From contig VZSR01001479.1 in the NCBI GenBank assembly GCA_013398615.1, positions 18,004,717 to 18,068,716 on the forward strand: a DNA stretch of 64,000 nucleotides, read 5' to 3'. Origin of the DNA: Brachypodius melanocephalos. Taxonomy: Eukaryota > Chordata > Aves > Passeriformes > Pycnonotidae. Positions 12,654 through 25,341 of the stretch are shown here, in pieces; position 1 is the stretch's first letter, and each line of letters opens with the position of its first letter. The notes beneath the pieces were generated by a model that was not told where the DNA came from, did no database searches, and worked only from the letters and a program-made list of their open reading frames with translations. A program made the position numbers and the translations under genes.

Positions 12654-15600
12654 GTGAGGGCGGTGCGGTGGCTGCTGCGGCTGGGCTGGCGCGGAGGGTT
12701 GGAGTCACATCCTTGCTTCCGGCCTTGAGCGACAGCGTATGGTGTCCTCGCTCCTGCCGAGCCTTTGAGCCAGTGCCGTGAGGGGCGGTGGGTGTGTGTG
12801 CCCGTGGGGGTGCTGCGGTGGGCCGTGACCACCAGCCCGTTGTGAACGTGCGGCGCTGGAAGTCAGCCGTGTGCTGCTGTTGCTTCTTGAGAGGAGCCCA
12901 GTGGTAAACCAGCATGTGAGGGGCCAGGAAATTACAGCGAGGAGAAAGGGAAAGGGCTGGGTTTTAAGAATATGCCTCCCTTCTGAAGCTTTTTATTGTT
13001 GTGCTTGGGTGTTTTGTCTCTCTCTCCCTCACTGGATATTCCACCTGTGCCATGTGCTTGAAGATGGCTCTTCTTGAGCAGGGAGGTTGGAGGAGATGAC
13101 CCACTGTGGTCCTTCAAACCTCACCCATTCTGTGATTCTGTTATCTCTTGGGTGGCAGGAGGGCTACTGGTAAGCTCTGTTGAAGCTCTGTATTCCTGTA
13201 AACAAACTGAGTTGTGGTAGCTAAGGTCTCTCTGAAGCATAACATCTTTCTGGCTCCTGCACTGAGTAGTGCTGTCTGGACTCAAGTCTGTTCAAGTTCG
13301 ATACTGTGGGGACAGCAAATCCTGAATGTTCCTCACAAATGGCTGAAATGGGGCAGAATTCATTCAGTGAATCTCTCTGGTCACGCCTCTCTGCCCTGAA
13401 CTCTTTTCAGGTGAGCACGTGCACAACAGACCGAGATAACCAGAATGGAAATGCCAGGGCATGTCATATATGTGTTGTGAGCTAGTAACATAAAGGTGAG
13501 TGTCACAGAATCCTTAGGGCTGGATGACACCTCTGGATATCATCTGATCCAACCCCCTTGCCAGGGCAGTATCACCTAGAGGAGATCACACAGGAACATG
13601 ACTCCGTAGATTTTGAATGTCTCCAGAGAGGGAAATCCCAGAGCCTGCCTGAGCAGACTGTCCCAGTGGTCTGCCACCTTCGGTGTAAGAAAGTTTTTCC
13701 TCACATTGAGGTGGAACTTCCTGTGTTTTAATTTATGGGCATCACTCCTCATCTTGTCACTGGGCACCACTGAAAAGAATTTGGCATCAACCTCTTCATT
13801 TCTCTTTAAGAAATTTATATGTATTGATGACATCCCCTCTCATGCTGCTGTGTGGAACGGGGATTCAGTTTATGATTTTCTGGTATGTTTCATTGGTTAG
13901 GCTTTCATTAGAGAAACACAATTCTGGGCACTAACCCAAATTCTCGCAAAGTGTTTGAGGACCTGTAGTAGCTTTAGATTAGGTTTTGGGGTTTTTTTAA
14001 GAAGTTTTCATGATGGAACACACTGGTTTTGAAAGGATTGTAGAGCTACTCTTTTTTTGTGTGTTACAGGTGAAAATCTCTATGCAAAGACACTACAAGA
14101 TAAAATTCTTTCAACTTGCAGTGATGAGAACACTACTGAAGAGGGGTTAGGGAGGAAGAAAAAAAATCCCTTTAAGCCAGAGGAAGAGAGGGCTGTGTTT
14201 CGGTTTGCATGACAACCAGGATACTTGATTCATAATTTAAATTTATTCTGTTTAGTATTACCTTCTGAGCTGGTATGATTGCAAAGAAAACTTTTCAAAT
14301 GAGTCTTAATATGATTTGATGCATGACTAGCTTTGAAAGGCCTCATCTAAGCAGAGTCATGCTTGTTTAACTGAAGTCATGATGCTAAATGAATGCAATT
14401 TTCTATATGGACACTTATCAGATTAGCTTGCACTTACAAATTGCAGATGTAATTGATATGATCTGGTTTAAATAGATATAAATAGGTATCCAAAATGTTG
14501 TGGTGGTTTAAATTCATGCCACTTCTTTCATATAGCTCTAGTCATTTGACAGACAGCAGTATTGACAATGCTGAGCTGCATAGGACTTGCTTGAGAAAAC
14601 TCATCAGGAAAATGAAACTGGCAAGACTGGTCCATTTTGTACCAAAATAGTGAAAATGGAATTAAACTGAAGATACTGACACAGATGATCAAAGGTGTGG
14701 AGAACTTCTATGCAAGAAACTACCAAGCATTCCAGATTATTTAAAGTTGGAAAACATGACTGCAAGGGACCCAATATAGGTCTACATCCTCTGCATGCTA
14801 TTTGTAGCTTTAAACAAAGAATGAGCATACAGTGTCAATACAAAGTTAGGGCTATCAAATGAAACTAGCAGCTGACAAGCTCAGAACAAACTGGAGGGAT
14901 TGGTTCTTCCCATAACCTGCTGTGAAACGTCTTGCCACAGGATATTGTAACCATTAAAAATATACTTGTGACTCAGGCAACAACTGAAAAAAAATCAGAG
15001 AAGCAGAAAAGTGCATTAAACTAAAGGGAGTGCCTGAGCAGCAAAATGTCAGATGTGTGTTTCTAGAAAGTGTTATTACAAGTGTTGCTGCTTCTGACAG
15101 GGCAGTGGCTGATCAGTGTCTATGAAAGAGCATAAAGAACAGGGAAGAGGCCGACACAGTTCATACTCAGTAAAGCTGTTCTTGCAGAAGTTTTCCAACA
15201 TCTGGCTTATGTGCTCTGTGGTCACGTTTGTGTGTGGTCCTGCAAAGCCACTGCTCTGGACAGAGGCAGGATGTGCTGACTAGTGAGATGGTCCCTGCAA
15301 GGCTGAAGGAGGAGGTGGGTAGCTTTGGTTTGTGTTTTTTGGGACTTTGAAATTCCTTTCCCAGGGAATTTCTGTAAACAGGAGAAATGTTTACGTATTT
15401 TCTCAGAGGAGGGACCTTCTTGATGTCCCTCTGGTTTGACCAAAGGTTTGCCTTTGTTCTACCAATCAATTGGTCTCTGTACAACTCTATAAAAGAAAGG
15501 ACACTCCGAAAATAACGTTGGAGTTAAATTTTCAACTTTCTAAAGAGCATTGTGTTGTTTGTGTTGTCCAAGAGCAACAGAGGTGTGAGTAGGATCTAGC

Positions 15601-18600
15601 CTTTCCTCCTTTAGCAACAGACAGGGTTGTTCTGCAGGAGTCATCTTAGACTTTGCTGGTGGATCATCCTCTGCTGTGAATAGCTTGTCTAGTAAATATT
15701 TCCAAATGCTGTGGGCGGAATGGCTGTGAAATGATTTTGCAGCATGAAAAATGATTCCAAGAACATGGAGAAAATGGAAGTATGTCCACGAACAGCAACT
15801 TAGCACTTGAATTTAAACAGAATTTGTCTCAGCTGGACTGATTTTAATAATCCAACCAAATTTGTGGATGCAGGAACCATTAATTCTTCTGTGAAAGAAC
15901 AGCTCAAGCGTGCTGGCAGGTGACAAGGCATGTAAAGACTGCTCAGGGAAGGGTTTTTTTCTTTGCCCCCACCTCTTCAGTTGGCTTTGATCTGTTTTAT
16001 GAGGGTCAGAAGATGAAAAGCTCATTACCTAATGCTGTTGGATGTCGACGTGTGTGTGATATGGCTCTTTGCCAGTATCTTAATTAGGGAATTTATAAAA
16101 GCAGAGGGTGGATGCCAGTTCTTGAAAAGTGCTTTTAGCCTTTCTGCTGGAAAGAAAGCTTTCATTAATTCGCTACAAAATGTATTAAATGGGATCCAGC
16201 TCAATTCTATAAGCAAAGCTGCTTCTTTTTCACTTCTCTCTTTGTTTCTGCCTTTATGTGAGCCATTTTGGGCTCCCTGCCCAAGATGATCCCAACAAAT
16301 GGAATTTGTAATAAGCATGTAAGTCAGTTTGGATTGAAATCCATTCCAGGTCTCTCTCATTTAAAAGAGTTTCCAGATCATGAGCCAGTGTTGCCAGAAT
16401 TCAGCGAAAATAGCTGAATGCCTTGTCATATCTGTGGAGCAAAGGAGGCATCTGGTCTTTGATCCCTGTGTGCATCCAGAGCTGCTGGGACTTGACTTTC
16501 TGGAGTGTCACCTGAGGAGCTTCAGAATGGCACCTCTGTGTGCCCAGATCTGCTGCCTAGAGGTGAAGCACATGCTTCACTCCCCCTTTTTAACTGGAAC
16601 TACTTGAAGATGGGGCTGTGAGTGAAGCCCTGCATTCGTGCTGCCATCTCTGTGAACCTGAGGGGCTGTCATGTGAGCTTTCTGCTTGCTGCATTTCAGC
16701 TCTGTCCCAGAGGATCCCCTTCAAGGAAAGGAGAGCTAAAAGGAGGGAGGGTTCATCTTTGCAACTTAGGAGGAACTGTGCTGAGATTGCCACCAAGGAG
16801 ATATGGCAGTGTGAAGTGCAAGGGTGGTTCAGCTAAGCAAGCTTGGCTCTGTTTTCCTGTGGGCTTCCAGTGTGCCCAGGTATGTACCCCAATTAACCTC
16901 ATATATTATTTAGTAGGAGGGAAAGCTTTCCATCCACAGCAAGCTGAGGTGAGCATTTGCTTCTAGGATTGCTCTCCTGGAGAGCTAGCTGCAGCAGGGA
17001 ATTATAGCTAAGCCCTACAGATTTTCTTGTGCTACAGTTTGACTGACTATGGCCCCCCTAGGAGTTTCCTCAGCAGCGCAGAGAGTAATCAGTACTTCCC
17101 AGGCATTACTCTGATTTTTCCATGTGCTTATTTTCTGTTTCTTTTTCTTTGTCCTGCAGTGAAGAGTTCCTTGGATGGCTGAGTTGCTGAGAGATTTCTG
17201 CTTGCAGGAGCAGATCCTAAATGCCAAGCAAGGCAATGGCATCGACATACCAAGATAGTGCTCTCTGCCCATAGTTTGGGTCGGTGTCTGAGGCTTCTTG
17301 CTCAAATGAGCTGCCTTCAGGAGGCAGATTATATTGTCTTAATTTATAAGTGGGGAAGCTGAGGCTCAGTGAATGGATAAGATCAGTAGTGAATCCTCAC
17401 TCTTGTCCTTCCTTATAATGCCTAATAACCCAGGCCAGCCAGAAGTAGTAGTGAGATTCTGAAAGAAAAGTATTTTGTTCATTCAGCAATCTGTTCCTCC
17501 TTCCTCGCTTTTTTTTTTCCTGGTTATTTTTTATCCCTTGTGTCCCCAGCTCAGCACAGCTGATGGTGCAGTTCTGGGGTATGTGGTTTATTAGCAAATT
17601 ATTGCTCTCCAGCAGGGAACCTAAACTTGGGTTTTGATTTAAGAGCAGTAAAACCAGTTGAAACTTTAAAGTATTATGTGGAATCTGGAGATTTTTAGTC
17701 AGCAGAAAGTAAAAGCACTGACAAAGTTGGGCAGAATATACTCCTGTTAAGTCTCACAAAATGAGGGAGTATGGGCAGAGAATGTACTAGTGAGAGCAAC
17801 TGCCAGCTGAGCAGGAGGAGCAGGCATGGAGGAGAGGATTGGAGTGCAATAGCATGGATAATTTAGTGTTGGGGTTGGCAGCTGACTAACTAAAGCTCAC
17901 ATTAATTCTTTAAGGTATTATTTAACATTATTTTTAAATGTATTTCCAGAGAAGCCGTGGTGCACCATAATACTTTTAAAGGCTAAGGAGGAGCCAGGTG
18001 ACACATGATGAAGCATCTTTTCCTGTGTGTGCATGTAAGGGTTTCCAACAGCTAAGGATGCAGAAACAGCCATGGTTTGCAAATGGTAGGAACTGGTGAG
18101 GGAGATGGTGATCCTTAAATTTGACTGGGCCAATGCCCACCTCTGCTGTACCACACTCTGATATTAAATTAACTTGCTGGTAAGTGTGGTCAGAGCTGGC
18201 CTGGGTGAAGTCCTTTCTTGGCCCTGAAGCAGGCTGGGGCAATGCATCATGCTGACTCAGTTTTAGTGGATGACATGGCCATAAGCAGCTGCAGTTAACA
18301 TTCTTAACTAGCACAGCTGGAAATGGAGGAGGACAATTATCCTCATGCAGGCAAACCTAAGCATTGCCAAACACAGAAGTGCTATTCCCTGAGCTTCGGG
18401 ATCAGGTGCTCCCCTTGGGCTCAGGAAGCTGTGCATGTGCCTCTGGCGAGTTTGGCATCTTAAGCACTGGCAGAGTTGCCTAATAACCCAGGACTTTGAA
18501 ATTGCTATCTGATAAATCAAAGATTTATTTGAGCCTTGTTATATGTGTCTTCCTCCCCAGCTCTGCTGTGCTCTTTCCAGACTATTTAACTGACTGGTTA

Positions 18601-20761
18601 AACTTCTTTTCATGGTCTGCTTTATGTCAAGCCTCTTCTCTCCATCCGGCTTAGTTATAATGGTTGCCTGCCTTTCCTGAGCAGAAGGTGTGAGATTGTT
18701 AATGAGCTCATTAACAGGAGCTGATCAGAACAGAGCTGATCCCAAAGCAGCAATAATTAGGGATCACTACCTTTGATTTTGTTTGCCTTATTACGGTTTA
18801 TGAGTGTGTTTGTGCTCTGGGCTGGCTCTGAGGCTGGTGTCCAGGCAGCTCATTCCACTTTTACCTGGGACTATGCTGCCTCTTAGTGTCTAATGTGTGA
18901 AGGCTCCCACCACAGGGAGGCTGGGCTGCCAGCCTTGGCCTTCCCTGGAGAAACAGGCACCACAGGAGTGTTGCACTAAGTAGCTCAAAAGAGAGGTCAC
19001 TGCCACCTTAGTGCACCAAGGCTGTTTTCTTTCAGGCTAGGTTGTGTTCATATTGTCTGATTAGTCCCACTGTTTCCCTGCTGGAAGCAAGCTTGAAAGA
19101 CAAAGTTTTCCTTGAGATGTCTATGCTGTGGTTGCCAGGCAGAAGAGAGGAATGATTCCCAGAACTGTTGCACGTGGTAGGACTCCCTCCTGGGCAGTGT
19201 GTTTGCACACAAGGAAATCAACCCTCCTGTGCTTAGCTGTGGTTACTGCCCTCCACAGGAAGACACAGGGGTGGCTGTTGGGGTTGAAGAAGAGACACAA
19301 GGAGATAACCAATATTTTTCTGCATGGAAACACGTTGCTGCCAACACTTGGTACAGGTTGAAGGAGGCAGTGGTGAATGCTCTCTTGGGTCTGCTCAACA
19401 GACTCCTGTTGCCGTTGTAGATTTAGTTGGGTAAAAGAGACTGGAGGAATCCCTTTGTTCCCTCTTCACCCAGTCAGACAGCTGAGGGTGCTTTATAGAT
19501 TTCTGCATTCATTCACAGTGCTAAATCAAGACCCTGTCCCTCAGGTTTTGGTTTAGGCCAGTGTCTCTCTTCTTATCCTCTAATTGTATAAAGATATTTT
19601 AGATCACACCTTTGCTTGTAGACCCACATGCAAAGAAACTACAACAGGCTGGAACAGGATCAGATCCTATCAAAAGGGTGCTGGCCAGCCACAAAATAGG
19701 CAGTGTCAGGGCCTGTTTGGCTGTGTCTGAGATGATGATGTTACAGTTGTCTGGGCTAGAATACAGCCTGATCTGGGAGATGATGAGCTCTCTGTGCTGT
19801 GATCTCTACACAGATGTATGGTTCTTCCCTTGATTTGGGGAGGAAGAGTGGCTGAGATGCCACTATCTGAATGGGAATGAGTCCTTGTAAGCTGGGAGAA
19901 GAAATGATGGTGACTGGTGTGGTGTTTTTCAGATTGATGGATTGGAGGAGAAGCTGGCACGCTGCAGACAGAGCATGGAAGAAGTGGATCTTAAGCTGCG
20001 CAGGGAGAAGCTCAGCCCTGAAGGAAGGTATTGCTGACCATCTCCTTACACAGCTGTGTATGTGCACTCCAGCTTAACTGTCATCCTGCTGTAGGACCAA
20101 GCAAGGGCTCTTGAAGGGGTGGGAATGTGATTTCCCCATGACTCTCTTCCCATAGCTTGGAGTTTTCGTGGGGAACTTGCCTCTGTGAGAAGTGCAGTGA
20201 TACAGAGAACTGTCTCTTATTAATAGCCTGACTCCAACCTGTGCCACAATCAGACAAGTAGTGCCTGCAACTTGCCAGTTCATTTGCAGATCTGGCTCCT
20301 GGCCTGTTATGAACCTGCTCTGTGAGTCTGGCAAAGGTTTATTGCATGCTGCTGCTCAAGCCTTGCTGAAGCCACCCGGGTTCAATCAGGGAGATGTGCA
20401 GCAACTGCTGCTGAGGGCCAAACCAGGCTGGGATCCAGCTGCAAAGGCAGCTGAGAGAAAATATCTGTGTCTGTGTTGCTAATGTGTCTGGATGTGGGGA
20501 TGCATTGATGCACCAACTTTTCTTGGGAAAGCTAAGAGGGACAATTCCCCTGAAATCTGTGGCTGCTGTAGAGGCAGTAACTGTTGGCTTCTAGAGCTGG
20601 GACTCAAGCAAGGACTTTGGCCTGGATTTTGTAGCAGACACAGGCAGAACCTGCTGTTTCTCTTGAGTGTGAAGCATGAGATTTTAGATCTCTCAGCTGA
20701 TTCTCAAATCTCTCTGCTTCAGGACATTTTTTCAGTCACTAGCATTCTCTGCTCTGTTCCT

Positions 20762-20796
<35 letters not shown>

Positions 20797-23700
20797 TGGG
20801 AAGCTCAATCATAGGCCCAGAGAGTGGTCCTGATGATCCTGATGTTTGCTTTATAGCAGTGTCCTGTAGAACCCCATTAGAAATTATCATAGCAATAGTG
20901 ATGTCTCCATATCCTGATACTTATCAGGCTCAGTTTAACTTCTTTGTTAAACTCTTCTTTGTACTCCCCCCTCCTCCTTTAGTGGAGTTTTATATCCTCA
21001 TCCATATTTAGGCAGGGTCCTATCTCTTCCTGTCCCTCATCTCTTTAGCTCCTCATGTCAACAATCCTTTTCTGGCCTAAATTCTCCTTGTTTACTGTCT
21101 GTATTCTTTATCTGGTACTTAGGTGGTCAACAATCAAACCTACAGTTGTGATAACTTGACAGGATGGGATATATGATGGTTTCTGTCTGAAATATAGGGC
21201 CTAGAGCAAAGAATTATTAATTAGGGTTCTTGGGGCCTTCTATGAATTTTACAGCTTTTATGGAAGTAGAAACAGAACTTCCATTGTCCTATTCCAGACC
21301 CTTTGAACAACCCTGGAGGGAAGGTACCGTGATCAAAATTATCGATTCAGTGCATAGCACACAAAGAAGAGCTCTGCTTTTCCACTTTGAAGTTCAGTTG
21401 TCATGGTTTCTTCATGTCTCATTCTGAAAGCTTCTTCCCTTGACTCTCTTCATAAGGCATATTTTGAAGTAGCAGCTCAGTCATGTTGGTAAATCTGTCT
21501 TCTCACTTCCTCCTGGCTGCTCTCCACTTTACCTTTCCCCAGTTTTCTTTAAGAGCCCTTTCCTCTCCTGCTGCTCCTGACATAGCTTGCTTTCTTGCAC
21601 TCCCTTACACTTAACTAGCTGTACATATAGATTTGGATCTTTTTCCTCCTACAGGTTGTTCTTGCTGTGCCCCAAGGGGAACAACAAACTCTGTTACACT
21701 TGTTGCCTTCTCTGAACCAGGAGATAATTTGTTAGTGCATGTTTATTTATGTGCACAGTCTGAAAGGACTGACTGTCCTCACTGCCATAATGGAAACACT
21801 GCTGCTTTCAGGAATTCTATTTTGGGTTTATATTTTAAGCTGTATATTAATTAATCATCTTGCACAGTTTAAGGCAAGGCCTGGGTTGGCCTGACTAGTC
21901 TTTACTGTTATTATGAGGCTTCAGTCTATGATGGGTAGTTGAACTTGTTAGTACTGGGCTTGGATTCAGCTTGTTTCCTTGAGTTCACCAATTTCTGTAA
22001 ATTGGATACCTCTGACAAAGGGATCCCAGCTTCACATGGTGAATTCAGATGGAGAATTACTGTTCCAGCATTAAGCCCAATGTGATGGAGGGGCAAGATC
22101 CTCCAGAGAGCATACAAGGACCCTGCCCCATCCCTTAGGTGTGTCAGAACTTCCTGCCTCAGCTAGGGGGATCTTCAGTAGGGGATTGACCCAAGAGCCC
22201 TTTCTAGCTGTTTGCCTACACTGCTCTTCTGAAAAGAGAGATAGGAAGCAATTTAGGGGAAGGAAAAAATAATTTAAAATGCTGCATCTCTTCTCTTGCA
22301 CAATTGGGTATTCTAAACTGTCACCCTTCCAGCAGGGAGGGGTGAGGGGCTCATCCTCTGTGCAGATATCCCCAGCAGTGGGGACAGTCTCTCTTCCATC
22401 ATGTAAGCAAAGAAATAGGCTGTGTTGTGCCTTGCAGGTAATGAACTCCTCTTCTCATTACAGAAAGTCACTGGAGAGAGAGCGAAACTTACTAATGACC
22501 AAAGCTGACAACTATGGTAAGAGCTTCATTAAAAATGGTCCCTCTGGGCAGGATGGGATCAGTACTGCAGCTTAGCTTTGTCTTCAAGCTCCTGCCACCT
22601 CTGACTTCTGTCTTTGAATTTAGCTTCAACCAAAGGGAGCTAGACTAATGGAAATATAGTCAGCATATTATAATAGGAGTCTGCATTTTTAGGGAAAAAA
22701 ATAAGCATCAGCTAATGAAGGGGAGAAAATACCCCCTCCACATACCCCAAATTACCAGTCTTTGGATAATCGTAGCTAACAGATTGGCTCAAGTAGCTTT
22801 TAATATCCCTCCCCCAATCTTTTTTTTTTTTCCCTAGTAGAGGCTTGCTAGGCAAGAAGGCAAGTGCTATTGGGAGTGTAGCAAAGTATACCTTCCTTGG
22901 GGAAGGTTCTTACTGCATCAATTTATGAGGCCACTCAGCGCAAGAGTACAGCAATTCACACTGAAGTGCTGCCTGCACTTCTAGACAGCCAGGGTCTTTC
23001 CTTGGTGCAAGTCCTACTGTAGACAGTTACAATGAAAGTCAGAGATACCACACTTGACAGCACTTCCACTAGAGGTGCTGCTTTGCACATCTTCAGGCTC
23101 CTGGTATTGATCAGTGTGTTACCTGCTTGGCAATACTCTGCAGCTGTGCAAGCATTGCTCACACAAGGGAAAGAGGCACAGAGGATTGAAAGCTGGGGTA
23201 TGGCCAGCAAATCTGTAATTATAACTCATGTTAAAAGACTGTTTCCAGAAGACTAACAGTTACTCTAAACACACTGAAAGCTGTTCCCCAAGGGCCTACC
23301 ACTATAGACAGCAGAAGACTCAAAATTGCTGCCACCCTTTTACCAGCCAGCAGTCAGCCATCGCTGCTGGGGATGCAGCTCAGACAGCAGCAACAGCCTC
23401 ACCTAATGGTGACATCACTGCTATGGCCTCTGATTAAATCTTTCCTTATTCCAACTGCACCTGAGGCCATGAACTGCACCTGCTGACAATGGCATTGTCA
23501 GCATCAGTTTAAGCTGGCACTGCTGTGCATGAGGTTATGTGACCCTGTCACCTCCTTTGTGGCCTTGCATTCAAGCAGATTGCTCTGTGGTTGCATGAGA
23601 ATGCTTGTATTAGGTGAAGAATGGGGCAGAAAGAACAGCTAAAAGTCTCTTGATTACCAACAGCACTTGGGGAACTGCTGGAGGCTGCTTGTGCAAACTG

Positions 23701-24626
23701 TAGACGCAGTAACCTGTGCAGTCTCTGTAGATGAACTCAAAAGCAGTCTGTGTCTGCAGACAGTTCACATGAATCTTGACTGCCAAACACTTGGTGCTGT
23801 TTGGCCATGCAGTGTGTAAGGTTGGAGGCCTCACTGCTTGCCTGTACCAGCCAGCAAAGTTCTGTGGAACAGAACTGGCAAGAGTGGGGTTCTCATCTTT
23901 GGCAAAGGGAACCAAAGAGAAATGGAGATCAGCAAGACTCTGTACTTGAAGTAGTTACTATCTTCCTCTTTCTGCCTCTGTGGTTCTTAGGTTGCTTTCC
24001 TTCACCATGGTTTACCTATCTCTAAAAAGCTTCAGACCCCAGTAGAATGAGTGTGTCCAGGTTCAGAATTTTTCCACACTGATGCTTCTGAGGTGTAAGG
24101 AAACAGATTCTGCAACATTCAAAGATGGGCCACAGTTATATTTAAATTTTAGCACTAGAAAGAGCTACCAGGCTGTTACATCTAGAAGACAGTAGAAACA
24201 GCTCCCTGCCCTCCTGTCTCCTTCATTCTCTTAGGGAACAAGCAATTATTCTGATGACACAGTCTGTCCTTAGTAGAGGCCTACAGCAATGTCATTTGTC
24301 AACAGGAACCAGTCTGGCACTGAAGTATTCCCAAGCACAGCCACCAAATGTGTCAGGATGAGAGCAAATGAAAGGGTTCCTTCTAGTTTGGGCAGTTACT
24401 TCCCATTCATCATTATATCCTATAACTGTGGCCAAGGTAGCTTTGTGCTTATGAGAGAGTTTTGAAAGGAGGTGTAGCTGCAACATGAACCTTCACAGGC
24501 AAGTCTTTTGTTTGTTTCCCAGAGAAAGAACTGAGTGTTCTTCGTAAGGAAAATCGCAAGAATGCTGCCCTTGCTGTGGCCATGGCATTGCTGATTGCTC
24601 TTATTTACGTCTGCTGGACAATGTGA
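12615..24626 (+). CDS. CCDC167: CCDC167, coiled-coil domain-containing protein 167 (4 exons, 96 aa)
   Basis: Coding exons: 12615-12653, 19933-20027, 22464-22516, 24523-24626. They join in phase into a 96-residue protein; the human protein is 97. Residues 14-75 are charged and heptad-like (IDGLEEKLARC, KLRREKLSPEGRKSLERE), consistent with a coiled coil. Residues 77-94 are a hydrophobic segment ending in YVCWTM, so the protein is probably a tail-anchored single-pass membrane protein facing the cytosol. All introns are GT-AG. The start ATG has a good Kozak context (GACCATGG) inside the CpG island. The first 9 residues (MGRRRAGPS) differ from human, but the following VAREIDGLEEKL aligns well. The molecular function is not known to me. 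Intron 1 is about 7.3 kb and contains CR1 fragments. Confidence 0.95.
13080..13142 (+). mobile_element. CR1 LINE 3' end, short
   Basis: The block GGTTGGAGGAGATGACC then CCTTCAAACCTCACCCATTCTGTGATTCTG is the terminal piece of a CR1 in plus orientation, ending in the ATTCTGTGATTCTG repeat. It is a severely 5'-truncated copy in CCDC167 intron 1. Confidence 0.75.
13504..13850 (-). mobile_element. CR1 LINE fragment
   Basis: The + strand begins CACAGAATCCTTAGGGCTGG and continues with diverged CR1 signatures (CATCTGATCCAACCCCCTTG, CTGCCACCTTCGGTGTAAG, GTTTTTCCTCACATTGAGG, CATCCCCTCTCATGCTGCT). The element is therefore on the minus strand with its 3' end at 13504. It is 5'-truncated, lies in CCDC167 intron 1 and is antisense to the gene. 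The right limit is approximate. Confidence 0.88.
18698..18715. other. Perfect 18-bp palindrome with homeodomain-like half sites
   Basis: GTTAATGAGCTCATTAAC reads the same on both strands and contains two inverted TAAT cores. Nearby lie AATAATTAG and CTTTGA (TCF/LEF-like) strings at about 18750-18780. It is in CCDC167 intron 1. The regulatory role is inference; the palindrome itself is direct. Confidence 0.5.
19933..20027 (+). CDS. CCDC167: CCDC167 coding exon 2
   Basis: Bounded by TTTTTCAG and AG|GTATTG. It encodes IDGLEEKLARC through KLSPEG plus two bases of an Arg codon, the heart of the coiled coil. The segment is strongly similar to the human protein. Confidence 0.95.
20765..20793. repeat. 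Poly-A tract (29 A)
   Basis: An uninterrupted run of 29 A in CCDC167 intron 2. No retrocopy or SINE body is recognisable upstream, so I call it a simple repeat. Its length is likely to be polymorphic. Confidence 0.9.
22464..22516 (+). CDS. CCDC167: CCDC167 coding exon 3
   Basis: Bounded by CATTACAG and TATG|GTAAGA. It encodes the end of the split Arg, KSLERERNLLMTKADNY, and the first base of a Glu codon. The 53-nt length keeps the frame with both neighbours. Confidence 0.95.
24523..24626 (+). CDS. CCDC167: CCDC167 coding exon 4 and stop
   Basis: Follows GTTTCCCAG. It encodes EKELSVLRKENRKN and then the hydrophobic tail AALAVAMALLIALIYVCWTM before TGA at 24624-24626. The membrane segment runs to two residues before the C-terminus, which is the arrangement of tail-anchored proteins. 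Confidence 0.95.
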
Positions 24627-24651
24627 TTGCATTCAAGAATTCTCCCTGCTG

Positions 24652-24657
24652 AATAAA
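24652..24657 (+). terminator. Proximal polyadenylation signal of CCDC167
   Basis: AATAAA only 26 bases after the stop codon. Using it would give a very short 3'UTR of about 45-50 nt. Confidence 0.5.
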
Positions 24658-25335
24658 TGATTCCTGCAAGGAGCTCTTCCTCCTCTCACCCTTGTGCCTC
24701 CCCCAAAGGTGAGGATCAGCACTACAAATTACTGTTCTTGTTTATTGTCTCCAAGCCTTGTTGTAGGGAAGATTTTTCTCTGCAAATTGAGGACAAGAGA
24801 CAAAACAGAAATCACAGCACACTTGCATTTGGAAACCAGGTCAAGCAGAGCTCAAGGTGGTGCCATCTTAGCCAAAACACAGTCAGGACCATCCAGCCTG
24901 ATCCCAGAAGGCAATACATTCTCCCTTTTGAAGAGGACCTTTGTGATTACAGACAGGTGTTTTCTGCCCAGCTGGAATACACACCTTGGGTCCTGTGACA
25001 GTCATAAACCGAAGGGACCAAGCTCTTGATTCAAGGTATAATCTGTAGGTAGTGCAATTTTATATGTTCCCAGAGCTGAGCTTAAGATGCTTTCTCCTCC
25101 ACCCTGACTTCCAGGACCAAAAGAATCCTACCTCCACAAAAACAGATGGGATGTAGGTATCTCTACAAGCAGGTGGCATCCACATTGAGATCTGGGTGCT
25201 TGGGCTATGAGATGATCTGCCTACCTCTCCAGTGCATCAGAGCTTGGTAGCCATTTCGTGCCTTTGAGAATTGGTGTTTGCAGAAGACAATTTACTATCA
25301 ACTCCCAGAGATGGAAGTGCTTCTGTAGAACTTTA

Positions 25336-25341
25336 AATAAA
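25336..25341 (+). terminator. Distal polyadenylation signal of CCDC167
   Basis: AATAAA about 710 bases after the stop, followed within 50 bases by T- and G-rich sequence (GTTTTGTTTATTTGGTTGGTGGGGGG), a good downstream element. It is the more convincing of the two signals. The interval 24627-25335 would then be 3'UTR. Confidence 0.6.

Larger units (their letters stand above)
12330..12800 (+). promoter_or_regulatory. CCDC167: CpG-island promoter of CCDC167
   Basis: This stretch is strikingly GC- and CpG-rich (runs such as GGCGGGGGCGCGCGGGGCG near 12561) against AT-rich surroundings, and it contains the first coding exon of CCDC167. No TATA box is visible, which fits a dispersed housekeeping-type promoter. 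An NRF1-type palindrome lies 19 bp before the start codon. The exact transcription start cannot be placed by eye. Confidence 0.8.

Noticed and set aside
12178..12915. Long overlapping open frames on both strands at the CCDC167 promoter
   Set aside because: CpG islands have few stop codons; these Ala/Arg/Pro/Gly-rich frames are by-products of GC content. Only the short frame from 12615 is supported by exon joining.
20600..20793. Processed retrocopy ending in the poly-A tract
   Set aside because: No recognisable transcript body upstream and no flanking target duplication; a simple A-run is enough.
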